Part shown: positions 20,360 to 29,401 of the stretch, piece after piece
How positions within the stretch are numbered: position 1 is the first letter of the stretch
How the letters are laid out: every line of letters begins with the position of its first letter
DNA from: Klebsiella electrica
GTDB taxonomy: Bacteria > Pseudomonadota > Gammaproteobacteria > Enterobacterales > Enterobacteriaceae
Length of the DNA stretch: 64,000 nt
Direction of reading: 5' to 3'
Assembly: GCF_006711645.1 (NCBI RefSeq)
Contig: NZ_CP041247.1
Span: 3,720,001 to 3,784,000 of the forward strand
The notes under the pieces: model-generated
What the model was told of the DNA's origin: nothing
What the model saw: only the letters and a program-made list of their open reading frames with translations
Database searches by the model: none
Made by a program: the position numbers and the translations under genes

Positions 20360-21103
20360 TCAGGCCGGGTTAGGAATATCAATAAAGGTCACATCCAGAT
20401 CGGTATTTTCCGTCAGCCATTCGCTCAACGCGCGAATACCGCCGCGTTCAGTGGCATGGTGCCCGGCGGCATAAAAATGCAGGGACTGCTCGCGCGCGGA
20501 GTGGATGGTTTGCTCCGAGACCTCGCCGGTAATAAACGCATCGACGCCGAAGCGAGCGGCGCTGTCAATAAAGCTCTGACCACCGCCGGTACACCAGGCG
20601 ACACGGGCCACTTTTTCTGGCCCGGTATCCCCGCACCATAGCGGTTTGCGTCCCAGGCGCGCCTCAATCCACGAGGCCAGCTCGAGCCCGGAAACCGGCA
20701 TCGACAACTCTCCCCACGGGAGCAGCGGCTCAATTTCACCCTTGATAGTCATTCCGAGCAGTTGCGCCAGCTGGGCGTTATTCCCCAGCTCCGGGTGGGC
20801 ATCCAGCGGCAGATGCCAGCCATAGAGATTGATATCATTCGCCAGCAGCGTCTTCAGACGCTGGCGTTTAATGCCGCGAATCACCGGCGATTCGCCTTTC
20901 CAGAAATAACCATGATGAACAATCACCGCATCTGCCTGCAGGCGCACGGCTTCATCCAACAGCGCCTGACTGGCGGTGACGCCGGTGATAATTTTTTGCA
21001 CCGTTTCACGCCCTTCCACCTGCAGGCCATTTGGCGCGTAGTCGCTGAATGTCGCGCTATTGAGCTTTTCGTTAATCAGTTGTTCCAGTTCACTATTTTT
21101 CAT
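20360..21103 (-). CDS. ybgI: Nif3-like dinuclear-metal protein
   Basis: Member of the Nif3/DUF34 family, conserved across life but with no settled biochemical role. The 247-residue product equals E. coli YbgI. Metal-ligand motifs are present: VHHGYFW (about residues 62-68), a middle Asp in [13 protein letters not shown] (about 101), and the late GHHATERGG (about 214-222). It heads the minus-strand group ybgI-pxpBCA, suggesting a link, possibly damage control of a metabolite in glutamate or pyroglutamate metabolism; that is conjecture. dtpD diverges from it. Confidence 0.93.
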   Translation of the reverse strand: MKNSELEQLINEKLNSATFSDYAPNGLQVEGRETVQKIITGVTASQALLDEAVRLQADAVIVHHGYFWKGESPVIRGIKRQRLKTLLANDINLYGWHLPLDAHPELGNNAQLAQLLGMTIKGEIEPLLPWGELSMPVSGLELASWIEARLGRKPLWCGDTGPEKVARVAWCTGGGQSFIDSAARFGVDAFITGEVSEQTIHSAREQSLHFYAAGHHATERGGIRALSEWLTENTDLDVTFIDIPNPA

Positions 21104-21299
21104 TGCCGCTCCATCAGGTCATCATTTTGTGCACAGGCATAACATAGCGGTATTCGCGTAGATCGTCGATAGCCTCTCGGCGAGAGCCTATCATTTGACT
21201 TTTAGCTTAATCCCGCAATTTGTCTACCCACCCCATAATGCATTCGTGTATATTTATGCACTATTAAAGCATATTAAATAACCAGAAAGCCTTTAAGAC

Positions 21300-21330
21300 C
21301 ATGAATATCACTACCAAACCGCTATTCATG
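21300..21330. promoter_or_regulatory. Perfect 8-bp inverted repeat upstream of dtpD
   Basis: CATGAATA (21300-21307) and TATTCATG (21323-21330) are exact complements separated by 15 bp, ending 43 bp before the dtpD ATG. It could be an operator for a dimeric regulator or an mRNA leader hairpin. I know no assigned regulator for it. Confidence 0.4.
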
Positions 21331-21373
21331 CAGAAAGATCGACTTTCGTATTACGGCAGGAACCAGGCGTTAC

Positions 21374-22852
21374 ATGAACAGACAATCCTCGCAGCCGCGC
21401 GCAATCTATTACGTCGTGGCGCTGCAAATTTGGGAATACTTTAGTTTTTACGGGATGCGGGCGCTGCTGATTTTGTATCTCACCAATCAGCTTAAGTACG
21501 ACGATAGCCACGCCTACGCCCTCTTCAGCGCCTACTGCTCGCTGGTGTACGTCACGCCGATTCTCGGCGGTTTTCTGGCCGATAAACTCCTCGGCAACCG
21601 AATGGCGGTGATGCTCGGCGCGTTGTTGATGGCCATTGGCCACCTGGTGTTGGGCGCCAGCGAAATTGCGCCGACCTTCCTCTATCTGTCGCTCGCCATC
21701 ATCGTCTGCGGCTACGGATTGTTTAAATCCAACGTCAGCTGCCTGTTGGGCGAGCTGTACGAGCCCACCGATCCACGCCGCGACGGCGGCTTCTCGCTGA
21801 TGTATGCGGCGGGAAATATCGGTTCGATCGTCGCTCCCATCGCCTGCGGATATGTGCAGGAAGAGTACAGCTGGGCCATGGGCTTCGCCCTCGCCGCCGT
21901 CGGGATGATTGCCGGGCTGGTGATTTTCCTCTGCGGCAGTCGCCATTTCCGCCACACCTCGGGCGTCAACCGCGAGGCGCTCTGCGCGCGCCGCTTTATG
22001 CTGCCCACCTGGGGCTGGCTGCTGGTTCTGCTGATCGCGGCCCCGCTGCTGATCGGCGTACTGTTCTGGCAAGAGTGGTCGGTCTATGCGTTGATCGTGG
22101 CGACGATTGTCGGCCTGGTGGTACTGGCCAGAATTTATCGGCGGGCAGAGACGGCCAGACAGCGTCGAGACCTGCGGCTCATTATCGTCCTGACCGGGTT
22201 CAGCCTGCTGTTCTGGGCTTTCGCGCAACAGGGCGGCAGCTCCATCAGCCTGTATATCGACCGCTTCGTGAACCGGCATATCCTGCGTTATGAGGTCCCG
22301 ACCGCGATGTTCCAGTCGGTGAACGCCTTTGCGGTCATGTTCTGCGGAATGGTGCTGGCCTGGCTGGTGAAAGAGAATATCAACGGCAACCGTACCGTGC
22401 GGATCTGGGGGAAATTTGCGCTGGGTCTGGGGCTGATGAGCGCCGGCTTCTGCATTCTGACCCTGAGCGCGCGCTGGTCAGCCGCTTACGGACAATCGTC
22501 GATGCCGCTGATGGTGCTGGGCCTCGCGGTGATGGGCTTTGCCGAGCTGTTTATCGATCCGGTGGCGATGGCGCAAATCACCCGCATCGCAATCCCCGGC
22601 GTGACCGGCGTGCTGACCGGCATCTATATGCTGCTCTCCGGCGCCATCGCCAACTATCTGGCCGGCGTGATTGCCGACCAGACGGCGCAGGGCGCGTTCG
22701 ATGAAGCCGGTGCGACCAGCTACGCCATTGATGCCTATATTAACGTGTTCAGCCAAATCACCTGGGGGTCTTTAGCCTGCGTCGGCCTGGTGCTGATCAT
22801 CTGGCTGTATCACGCCCTGCGGGTCAGGAGCCGCGCCCTGGCCGTGGAGTAA
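21374..22852 (+). CDS. dtpD: Dipeptide/proton symporter of POT family
   Basis: Inner-membrane peptide permease (PTR/POT, major facilitator fold). The 492-residue product is one shorter than E. coli DtpD and matches it along its length. The first helix has the family segment [17 protein letters not shown]; then [12 protein letters not shown] (loop 2-3 motif), [15 protein letters not shown], and the later [18 protein letters not shown] and [14 protein letters not shown]. About 14 hydrophobic spans. It diverges from ybgI and converges on phrB, overlapping the end of that gene by 29 bp. Confidence 0.95.
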   Translation: MNRQSSQPRAIYYVVALQIWEYFSFYGMRALLILYLTNQLKYDDSHAYALFSAYCSLVYVTPILGGFLADKLLGNRMAVMLGALLMAIGHLVLGASEIAPTFLYLSLAIIVCGYGLFKSNVSCLLGELYEPTDPRRDGGFSLMYAAGNIGSIVAPIACGYVQEEYSWAMGFALAAVGMIAGLVIFLCGSRHFRHTSGVNREALCARRFMLPTWGWLLVLLIAAPLLIGVLFWQEWSVYALIVATIVGLVVLARIYRRAETARQRRDLRLIIVLTGFSLLFWAFAQQGGSSISLYIDRFVNRHILRYEVPTAMFQSVNAFAVMFCGMVLAWLVKENINGNRTVRIWGKFALGLGLMSAGFCILTLSARWSAAYGQSSMPLMVLGLAVMGFAELFIDPVAMAQITRIAIPGVTGVLTGIYMLLSGAIANYLAGVIADQTAQGAFDEAGATSYAIDAYINVFSQITWGSLACVGLVLIIWLYHALRVRSRALAVE

Positions 22853-24266
22853 GGCTTTTACTGGCAGCCTCCCAGGCCGCCAGCGTCTCCAGCCGCGCCT
22901 GCTTATGATCGACCAGCGGGCGCGGATAGTTCAGGGTCACCCCCTGCTTATCGGCCCATCGCCACGGCTGATGCAGCGCGTTATCAGGAACGTCCGCCAG
23001 CTCAGGCAGCCATTGCCGAATAAACCCCCCCGCTTTATCAAACTTCTCGCCCTGGGTGGTTGGATTAAATATACGAAAATAAGGGGCGGCGTCGGTGCCT
23101 GTCGAGGCGGCCCACTGCCACCCGCCGTTATTCGCCGCCAGATCGCCATCAATCAGCTGGTTGATAAAATAGCGTTCGCCCGCGCGCCAGTCGATGCGCA
23201 GATCCTTGACCAGAAAACTGGCGGCAATCATCCGCAGCCGGTTATGCATCCAGCCCGTGGCATTGAGCTGGCGCATCGCGGCATCGACAATCGGAAAACC
23301 CGTCTTCCCGGCTTGCCACGCCTCTAATCCTTGCTCATCATCCCGCCATGCCACGTTATCGGTCCAGGCAATAAACGGACGCCCCTTGCATAACTGCGGG
23401 TAGAACACCATCAAATGCCGGTAAAATTCCCGCCAGATAAGTTCGTTCAACCAGATGGAACCTGCTTCGCCGTCGAGCGCTGCGGGCTGCTCAGCCAGCA
23501 GTCGATGCAGGCACTGACGTGGGGAAAGTACGCCCACGGCCAGACATGGCGACAGTCGGCTGGTGCCTTCCGTGGCGGGAAAATCACGCTGCAGATCATA
23601 ACCGGCGGCTTTTTGCTGGCAGAAATGACGCAGCCGGGCGATAGCCGTTTTCTCATCGTCGGCAAAAAGGTGTGGGTCGAAAGCCTCCTGCGGATAGCGA
23701 ATCTCCGGCAGCGGCGCTGGCGCCAGGGGGCCGTGGCTGCGTACCGTCGGTGCGGCGACGCACTCCGGCAGCGCCTCGCGCAATCGACGGAGAAAAGCGT
23801 TTTTAAAGGGCGTAAACACTTTATACATTTCGTGATTACCGGTCAGCACGCTGCCGGGAGACAGTAACAGCGCATCGTCAAACCCGTGACACACCACGCC
23901 GCTCAGCCGTTTTTCCACCGCCGCATCGCGCTGACGCTCGTTAATTTCGTACTGGTAGTTATAAAACAGGTGGCTGACCTGCTGCTGCGCGCAATAGTCC
24001 GTCAGTAGCTGGACGCTGGCCGAAAAATCCTCCGCCTCCGCCACCTGCAGCGCTATCCCCCGCTCGGCAAGAGCTGACTGCAGGCTACGCAGATGGCGGA
24101 CGATAAAAGCCGCCTGCCGCGGCGCCATACCGTGCTGACGCCACTGGCCCGGCGTGGCGATAAACAGCGCCAGCACGCGGGCATGCGGATCGCGACAGGC
24201 GGCGGCAAGCGCCAGGTTGTCATGGATACGTAGGTCAGCGCGAAACCAAACCAGATGAGTGGCCAT
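22824..24266 (-). CDS. phrB: Deoxyribodipyrimidine photolyase
   Basis: Light-driven repair of cyclobutane pyrimidine dimers with FAD and a folate antenna. The 480-residue product starts [17 protein letters not shown] and has the antenna-domain segment [12 protein letters not shown] and the FAD-binding core [42 protein letters not shown] and [21 protein letters not shown]. coli Phr has 472 residues; the extra C-terminal residues here run into the opposite-strand end of dtpD. The ATG at 24266 has GCAGGAG four bases upstream; a longer frame from 24293 lacks a family match. ybgA, which precedes phr in E. coli, is absent. Confidence 0.95.
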   Translation of the reverse strand: MATHLVWFRADLRIHDNLALAAACRDPHARVLALFIATPGQWRQHGMAPRQAAFIVRHLRSLQSALAERGIALQVAEAEDFSASVQLLTDYCAQQQVSHLFYNYQYEINERQRDAAVEKRLSGVVCHGFDDALLLSPGSVLTGNHEMYKVFTPFKNAFLRRLREALPECVAAPTVRSHGPLAPAPLPEIRYPQEAFDPHLFADDEKTAIARLRHFCQQKAAGYDLQRDFPATEGTSRLSPCLAVGVLSPRQCLHRLLAEQPAALDGEAGSIWLNELIWREFYRHLMVFYPQLCKGRPFIAWTDNVAWRDDEQGLEAWQAGKTGFPIVDAAMRQLNATGWMHNRLRMIAASFLVKDLRIDWRAGERYFINQLIDGDLAANNGGWQWAASTGTDAAPYFRIFNPTTQGEKFDKAGGFIRQWLPELADVPDNALHQPWRWADKQGVTLNYPRPLVDHKQARLETLAAWEAASKSLTPRPGRGS

Positions 24267-24411
24267 AAAACTCCTGCAATCAGTAACATTCATGGATTCG
24301 ATACCCCTGGAGCGCGGAAGAAACTCGTAGCCCGCGGGATAAGTATCAGGAAATTCAGATATAGAGTGTTGCAGGAGGCGCGCAGGCGCAAGCAGAGCTC
24401 GTCTGAGCGGG

Positions 24412-24441
24412 CAAAAAAAAACCGCCGGAGAACCGGCGGTT
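24412..24441 (-). terminator. ybfA terminator
   Basis: On the minus strand, ACCGCCGG/CCGGCGGT arms (24421-24428 and 24433-24440) with a 4-nt loop are followed by nine T (24413-24421 read in reverse). It lies 21 bp after the ybfA stop. Confidence 0.9.
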
Positions 24442-24461
24442 ATGCAGTCGGGCGATGGCTG

Positions 24462-24668
24462 TCAGTAAAAATCGGCGGCGGCTTTTTCAGCCTGCGCCAT
24501 CCACACCGGCTGTTCGCTGGTTTTTGCCCATACCCGATGCAGCCAGCTGTAATAGCGGGCCCGGTCTTTCCACAACAGCATCACCGGAAGTGCTGCCACG
24601 CCAGCCACGACGGCGAAAGCACGACGTAAAAAGATAACGTGAGTCGGATAAGTTTTATACAACGCCAT
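24462..24668 (-). CDS. ybfA: Small conserved protein YbfA
   Basis: A 68-residue protein with one hydrophobic span at about 12-32 ([21 protein letters not shown]) and a basic patch [23 protein letters not shown] after it. It equals E. coli YbfA in length and in most residues. Function unknown; it stands divergent to kdpFABC, as in E. coli. A good terminator follows. Confidence 0.9.
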   Translation of the reverse strand: MALYKTYPTHVIFLRRAFAVVAGVAALPVMLLWKDRARYYSWLHRVWAKTSEQPVWMAQAEKAAADFY

Positions 24669-24976
24669 AATTTCTCTCCCTTAGTCAGGCCGGCAAGCGA
24701 CGCCGGTAAAGTGTCAATGTCTTTCTGGCTAAAATAATACCGCTTTGGCTGTAATTTTACTACTCATCCGACCACTAAAAACGGCCCGTTTTGCCTTTAT
24801 TTACATTCACCCGGTAATTGAGTTACAAAAAAGTTAAATTAATACTAACCATTGGTTAATTTGTGGTTTTAGTGATTTTTATACTTTTTTTACACCCCCC
24901 GTTCTGATTTTTGCAAAATCTTTGCACGCGAATTTCTATCCTCCAGGTAAATCGTAAAGACACCCGGAGGTGGATT
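24669..24976. other. ybfA-kdpF divergent control region
   Basis: This 308-bp AT-rich gap holds the kdp control elements. Apart from the T-rich KdpE-type site (24873-24896) and the kdpF ribosome site CCCGGAGG (24963-24970), I see TTAAATTAA-like tracts at 24830-24862 but no further clear element. Confidence 0.6.
24873..24896 (+). promoter_or_regulatory. KdpE-type binding site
   Basis: The tract TTTTTATACTTTTTTTACAC (24876-24895) matches the T-rich KdpE operator upstream of E. coli kdpFABC as I recall it. It lies about 80 bp before kdpF, in the position expected for activation by phosphorylated KdpE under low potassium. Confidence 0.75.
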
Positions 24977-25066
24977 GTGAGTGCAGGCGTAATTGCTGGC
25001 GTGGCGCTGGTATTCCTGTTGCTGGCCTATTTGGTCTATGCCCTGATAAACGCGGAGGCATTCTGA
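24977..25066 (+). CDS. kdpF: KdpF, small subunit of potassium-transporting ATPase
   Basis: A 29-residue single-span membrane peptide that stabilises the KdpABC complex. It reads [20 protein letters not shown] at its start and ends NAEAF, differing from E. coli KdpF at a few positions only. The start is GTG with CCGGAGG seven bases upstream. Its TGA overlaps the kdpA ATG by one base (TGATG), which shows translational coupling. It is too short for ordinary gene calling but is certain by sequence and context. Confidence 0.95.
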   Translation: MSAGVIAGVALVFLLLAYLVYALINAEAF

Positions 25067-26745
25067 TGGCCGCACAAGGATTTTTACTTATCGCCAGTTT
25101 TCTGCTGCTGCTGATGGTGCTGGCTCGCCTGACGGGGACGTTGCTGGCCAGAATGATCGCCGATACCCCGCTACCGGGGCTTGCCGGCATTGAGCGCGGC
25201 ATCTGGCGGATCTCGGGGATCGGTTCACAGGAGATGAACTGGCGCCAGTATCTGCTCGCCATTCTGCTGTTTAATGGCGTGGGGCTGGTGGTGCTGCTCG
25301 CGCTGCTGATGTCTCAGGGTGCGCTGCCGCTCAACCCTCAGCATCTTCCCGGCCTGTCATGGGATCTGGCGCTGAATACGGCGGTGAGTTTCGTCAGCAA
25401 CACCAACTGGCAGGCCTATGCCGGAGAAAGTACCCTCAGCTACCTCAGTCAGATGGCCGGTCTGACGGTGCAAAACTTCCTCTCGGCGGCCACCGGTATC
25501 GCGGTGATATTTGCCTTCACCCGCGCCTGGTCTCGCCAGCAGGTCAGCACTCTGGGTAACGCCTGGGTCGACCTCACCCGCATTACCCTATGGCTGCTGC
25601 TGCCGGTGTCACTGCTGATCGCGCTGTTCTTTATTCAGCAAGGTGTGCCGCAAAATTTCCTGCCGTATCAGGCCTTCACCTCGCTGGAAGGGGTGCATCA
25701 GTCGCTGCCAATGGGGCCGGTCGCCTCGCAGGAAGCCGTCAAAATGCTCGGTACCAACGGCGGTGGGTTCTTTAACGCCAACTCCGCGCACCCGTTTGAA
25801 AACCCGACGGCGCTGAGCAACATGGTGCAAATGCTGGCGATGTTTTTGATCCCGGCCGCACTGTGCTTTGCCTTTGGCGACGTCGTCGGCGACCGCCGCC
25901 AGGGACACGCCATCCTGTGGGCAATGACGCTGATCTTTATCGTCTGCGTGGCGGTGGTGATGTGGGCAGAAACCCACGGTAACCCGCACCTGTTGCAACT
26001 GGGGGCGGACAGCAGCCGGAATATGGAAGGCAAAGAGAGTCGCTTTGGCATTCTGACCAGCAGCCTGTTCGCGGTTATCACCACCGCCGCCTCCTGCGGC
26101 GCGGTCAATGCCATGCACGACTCCTTTACTGCGCTGGGCGGCATGGTTCCCATGTGGCTGATGCAAATAGGCGAAGTGGTCTTCGGCGGCGTGGGCTCGG
26201 GTCTGTACGGCATGCTGCTGTTTGTCATGCTGGCAGTCTTTATCGCCGGGCTGATGATTGGCCGGACGCCGGAATATCTCGGTAAGAAGATAGATGTACG
26301 CGAAATGAAAATGATCGCCCTCGCCATCCTCGTGACGCCCACTCTGGTGCTGCTGGGTACCGCGCTGGCGATGATGACCGAGGCCGGACGCGCGGGGATG
26401 TTTAATCCGGGAGCGCACGGCTTTAGCGAAGTGCTGTATGCCGTCACGTCCGCCGCCAATAACAACGGCAGCGCCTTCGCCGGCCTCAACGCGGCCACGC
26501 CATTCTGGAACCTGCTGCTGGCGTTTTGCATGCTGCTCGGCCGTTTTGCGGTCATCGTGCCGGTAATGGCTATCGCCGGTTCTCTGGTGGGTAAAAAGAT
26601 CCAACCGACCAGTTCCGGCACCCTTGCCACCCATGATGTGCTGTTTATCGGTCTGCTGATCGGTACCGTGCTGCTGGTTGGCGCCCTGACCTTTATTCCT
26701 GCCCTGGCGCTCGGCCCGTTGGCGGAACACTTCTCCTTACTTTAA
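25066..26745 (+). CDS. kdpA: Potassium-transporting ATPase, potassium-binding subunit
   Basis: Channel-like subunit that selects potassium in the KdpFABC pump. The 559-residue product (E. coli 557) has ten hydrophobic spans and the four selectivity-filter-like loops of the superfamily of K+ transporters, seen at [40 protein letters not shown] and [10 protein letters not shown]. The ATG shares a base with the kdpF stop; kdpB starts 20 bp downstream. Confidence 0.98.
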   Translation: MAAQGFLLIASFLLLLMVLARLTGTLLARMIADTPLPGLAGIERGIWRISGIGSQEMNWRQYLLAILLFNGVGLVVLLALLMSQGALPLNPQHLPGLSWDLALNTAVSFVSNTNWQAYAGESTLSYLSQMAGLTVQNFLSAATGIAVIFAFTRAWSRQQVSTLGNAWVDLTRITLWLLLPVSLLIALFFIQQGVPQNFLPYQAFTSLEGVHQSLPMGPVASQEAVKMLGTNGGGFFNANSAHPFENPTALSNMVQMLAMFLIPAALCFAFGDVVGDRRQGHAILWAMTLIFIVCVAVVMWAETHGNPHLLQLGADSSRNMEGKESRFGILTSSLFAVITTAASCGAVNAMHDSFTALGGMVPMWLMQIGEVVFGGVGSGLYGMLLFVMLAVFIAGLMIGRTPEYLGKKIDVREMKMIALAILVTPTLVLLGTALAMMTEAGRAGMFNPGAHGFSEVLYAVTSAANNNGSAFAGLNAATPFWNLLLAFCMLLGRFAVIVPVMAIAGSLVGKKIQPTSSGTLATHDVLFIGLLIGTVLLVGALTFIPALALGPLAEHFSLL

Positions 26746-26765
26746 GTGATGCGGAGCACCCTGTT

Positions 26766-28814
26766 ATGAGTCGCAAACAATTAGCCCTGCTCGAACCGAC
26801 GCTGGTGCGCCAGGCGCTGCTGGATGCCGTGAAAAAACTGAGCCCGACGGTGCAGTGGCGCAACCCGGTGATGTTCATCGTCTGGATCGGTAGCCTGATA
26901 ACCACGCTGCTGGCCGTAGCGATGGCCAGCGGGCATCTCGCCGGCAGCGCCGCTTTTACCGCCGCCGTGAGTATCTGGTTGTGGTTTACCGTGCTGTTCG
27001 CCAACTTCGCCGAAGCCATGGCAGAAGGCCGCAGCAAAGCGCAGGCCAACAGTCTGAAAGGGGTGAAAAAAACCGCTTTTGCTCGCAAGCTGCGCGCGCC
27101 GCAGCATGATGCGCCTGTCGACCATATTCCGGCCGAGGATTTACGCAAAGGCGATGTGGTGCTGGTGGAAGCTGGCGATATCATTCCCTGCGACGGGGAA
27201 GTTATTGAAGGCGGTGCCTCGGTGGACGAAAGCGCCATCACCGGTGAATCAGCGCCGGTGATCCGCGAATCCGGCGGTGACTTTGCATCGGTCACCGGCG
27301 GGACGCGCATTCTTTCTGACTGGCTGGTGATCCGCTGTAGCGTCAACCCTGGGGAAACCTTCCTTGATCGGATGATCGCCATGGTCGAAGGCGCCCAGCG
27401 CCGCAAAACACCGAATGAAATTGCGCTGACGATCCTGCTTATCGCCCTCACGCTGGTGTTCCTGCTGGCGACCGCCACCATCTGGCCGTTCTCCGCCTGG
27501 AGCGGCAATGCGGTCAGCGTGACGGTACTGGTGGCGCTGCTGGTATGCCTGATTCCGACCACCATCGGCGGGCTGCTGTCGGCGATCGGCGTCGCCGGGA
27601 TGAGCCGCATGCTGGGCGCCAACGTTATCGCCACCAGCGGACGCGCGGTAGAAGCCGCGGGCGACGTTGACGTCTTACTGCTGGATAAAACCGGTACGAT
27701 TACCCTCGGTAACCGCCAGGCCTCGGCGTTTTTACCGGCGGAAGGCGTCGAAGAAAAAACCCTTGCCGATGCCGCCCAGCTCTCATCTCTGGCCGATGAA
27801 ACGCCGGAAGGCCGCAGCATCGTGGTGCTGGCAAAACAGCGCTTCAACCTGCGCGAGCGGGATCTGCAGTCGCTGCACGCGACCTTCGTTCCCTTCACCG
27901 CCCAGACGCGCATGAGCGGGATTAATATCGATCGGCGAATGATCCGCAAAGGCTCCGTCGACGCGATTCGTCGCCATGTCGAGGCCAACGGCGGCCACTT
28001 CCCGGCGGACGTCGACAAACAGGTGGAAGATGTCGCCCGCCAGGGGGCGACGCCGCTGGTGGTCGCGGAAGGCAAACGCGTGCTGGGGATCATTTCGCTG
28101 AAAGATATCGTTAAAGGCGGAATTAAGGAGCGCTTCGCTCAGCTGCGTAAGATGGGCATCAAAACGGTCATGATTACCGGCGATAACCGCCTGACCGCGG
28201 CGGCGATTGCCGCCGAAGCGGGCGTCGATGATTTCCTTGCCGAAGCGACTCCGGAAGCCAAACTGGCGCTGATCCGTCAGTACCAGTCCGAAGGTCGTCT
28301 GGTGGCGATGACCGGCGACGGTACCAACGATGCCCCGGCGCTGGCTCAGGCCGATGTCGCGGTGGCGATGAACTCCGGTACCCAGGCGGCAAAAGAGGCG
28401 GGCAACATGGTGGACCTCGACTCCAACCCGACCAAACTGATCGAAGTGGTGCATATCGGTAAGCAGATGCTGATGACCCGTGGGTCGTTGACCACCTTCA
28501 GTATTGCCAACGACGTGGCGAAGTACTTTGCCATTATTCCGGCCGCCTTTGCCGCCGTTTACCCGCAACTGGCGATGCTCAACGTCATGCACCTGCACTC
28601 GCCTGCCTCGGCGATTCTGAGCGCGGTTATCTTTAACGCGCTGATCATCATCTTCCTGATCCCGCTGGCGCTGAAAGGCGTGAGCTATCGCCCGCTGTCG
28701 GCTTCAGCCATGCTGCGCCGTAATCTGTGGGTTTATGGCCTGGGCGGGCTGCTGGTGCCGTTTATCGGCATTAAAGCTATCGATCTGTTACTGACCCTGA
28801 CCGGGCTGCTGTGA
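26766..28814 (+). CDS. kdpB: Potassium-transporting ATPase, ATP-binding P-type subunit
   Basis: Catalytic P1A-type ATPase subunit. The 682 residues equal the E. coli length. The phosphorylation site is Asp307 in DKTGTIT; the actuator loop has TGES (about residue 159-162, including the Ser that is phosphorylated for inhibition in E. coli), the nucleotide domain has [11 protein letters not shown], and the hinge has [25 protein letters not shown] lies in a membrane helix as in other KdpB proteins. kdpC starts 10 bp downstream. Confidence 0.98.
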   Translation: MSRKQLALLEPTLVRQALLDAVKKLSPTVQWRNPVMFIVWIGSLITTLLAVAMASGHLAGSAAFTAAVSIWLWFTVLFANFAEAMAEGRSKAQANSLKGVKKTAFARKLRAPQHDAPVDHIPAEDLRKGDVVLVEAGDIIPCDGEVIEGGASVDESAITGESAPVIRESGGDFASVTGGTRILSDWLVIRCSVNPGETFLDRMIAMVEGAQRRKTPNEIALTILLIALTLVFLLATATIWPFSAWSGNAVSVTVLVALLVCLIPTTIGGLLSAIGVAGMSRMLGANVIATSGRAVEAAGDVDVLLLDKTGTITLGNRQASAFLPAEGVEEKTLADAAQLSSLADETPEGRSIVVLAKQRFNLRERDLQSLHATFVPFTAQTRMSGINIDRRMIRKGSVDAIRRHVEANGGHFPADVDKQVEDVARQGATPLVVAEGKRVLGIISLKDIVKGGIKERFAQLRKMGIKTVMITGDNRLTAAAIAAEAGVDDFLAEATPEAKLALIRQYQSEGRLVAMTGDGTNDAPALAQADVAVAMNSGTQAAKEAGNMVDLDSNPTKLIEVVHIGKQMLMTRGSLTTFSIANDVAKYFAIIPAAFAAVYPQLAMLNVMHLHSPASAILSAVIFNALIIIFLIPLALKGVSYRPLSASAMLRRNLWVYGLGGLLVPFIGIKAIDLLLTLTGLL

Positions 28815-28824
28815 GGAACATACC

Positions 28825-29400
28825 ATGTCATTCATTCGACCGGCACTTGTGCTATTTATTCTGTTAACGCTCCTCACCGGCGGCGTCTATCCGCTGCTGA
28901 CGACGGCGCTTGGGCAGTGGTGGTTCCCGCAGCAGGCAAACGGCTCACTGATCCGCATCGCCGGCGAAGTCCGCGGTTCCAGCCTGATTGGCCAGAATTT
29001 TACCGCGGCGGGCTATTTCCAGGGGCGCCCTTCGGCGACCGCTGACACGCCGTACAATCCGCTCGCCTCCGGCGGCAGTAATCTGGCCGTCAGCAACCCG
29101 GCGCTGGATAAGGCCGTCAGCGAACGCGTGCAGGCGCTACGTCTCGCCAACCCGGAAGCGAATCCGCGCGTTCCGGTTGAGCTGGTGACAACCTCGGCAA
29201 GCGGGCTGGATAATAACCTCACTCCGGCGGCAGCGCTCTGGCAGGTACCGCGCGTCGCGAAGGCCCGTAATCTGAGTATTGCGCAAGTCACCCGCCTGGT
29301 GAATGACGCGACGCAAACGCCGCTGGTCAGTTTTCTCGGCCAGCCTGTGGTAAATATAGTGCAACTGAATATGGCGCTGGATGCCCTGAAGGATAAGTAA
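28825..29400 (+). CDS. kdpC: Potassium-transporting ATPase subunit C
   Basis: Single-span periplasmic subunit of KdpFABC. The 191-residue product has an N-terminal membrane helix (about 5-27) and then the conserved [36 protein letters not shown] and [14 protein letters not shown] segments. Length matches the family. Its stop lies one base before the kdpD start. Confidence 0.97.
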   Translation: MSFIRPALVLFILLTLLTGGVYPLLTTALGQWWFPQQANGSLIRIAGEVRGSSLIGQNFTAAGYFQGRPSATADTPYNPLASGGSNLAVSNPALDKAVSERVQALRLANPEANPRVPVELVTTSASGLDNNLTPAAALWQVPRVAKARNLSIAQVTRLVNDATQTPLVSFLGQPVVNIVQLNMALDALKDK

Positions 29401-29401
29401 A

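Noticed and set aside
24267..24461. Remnant of ybgA between phrB and ybfA
   Set aside because: The interval is short, and no YbgA-like segment is readable in any frame.
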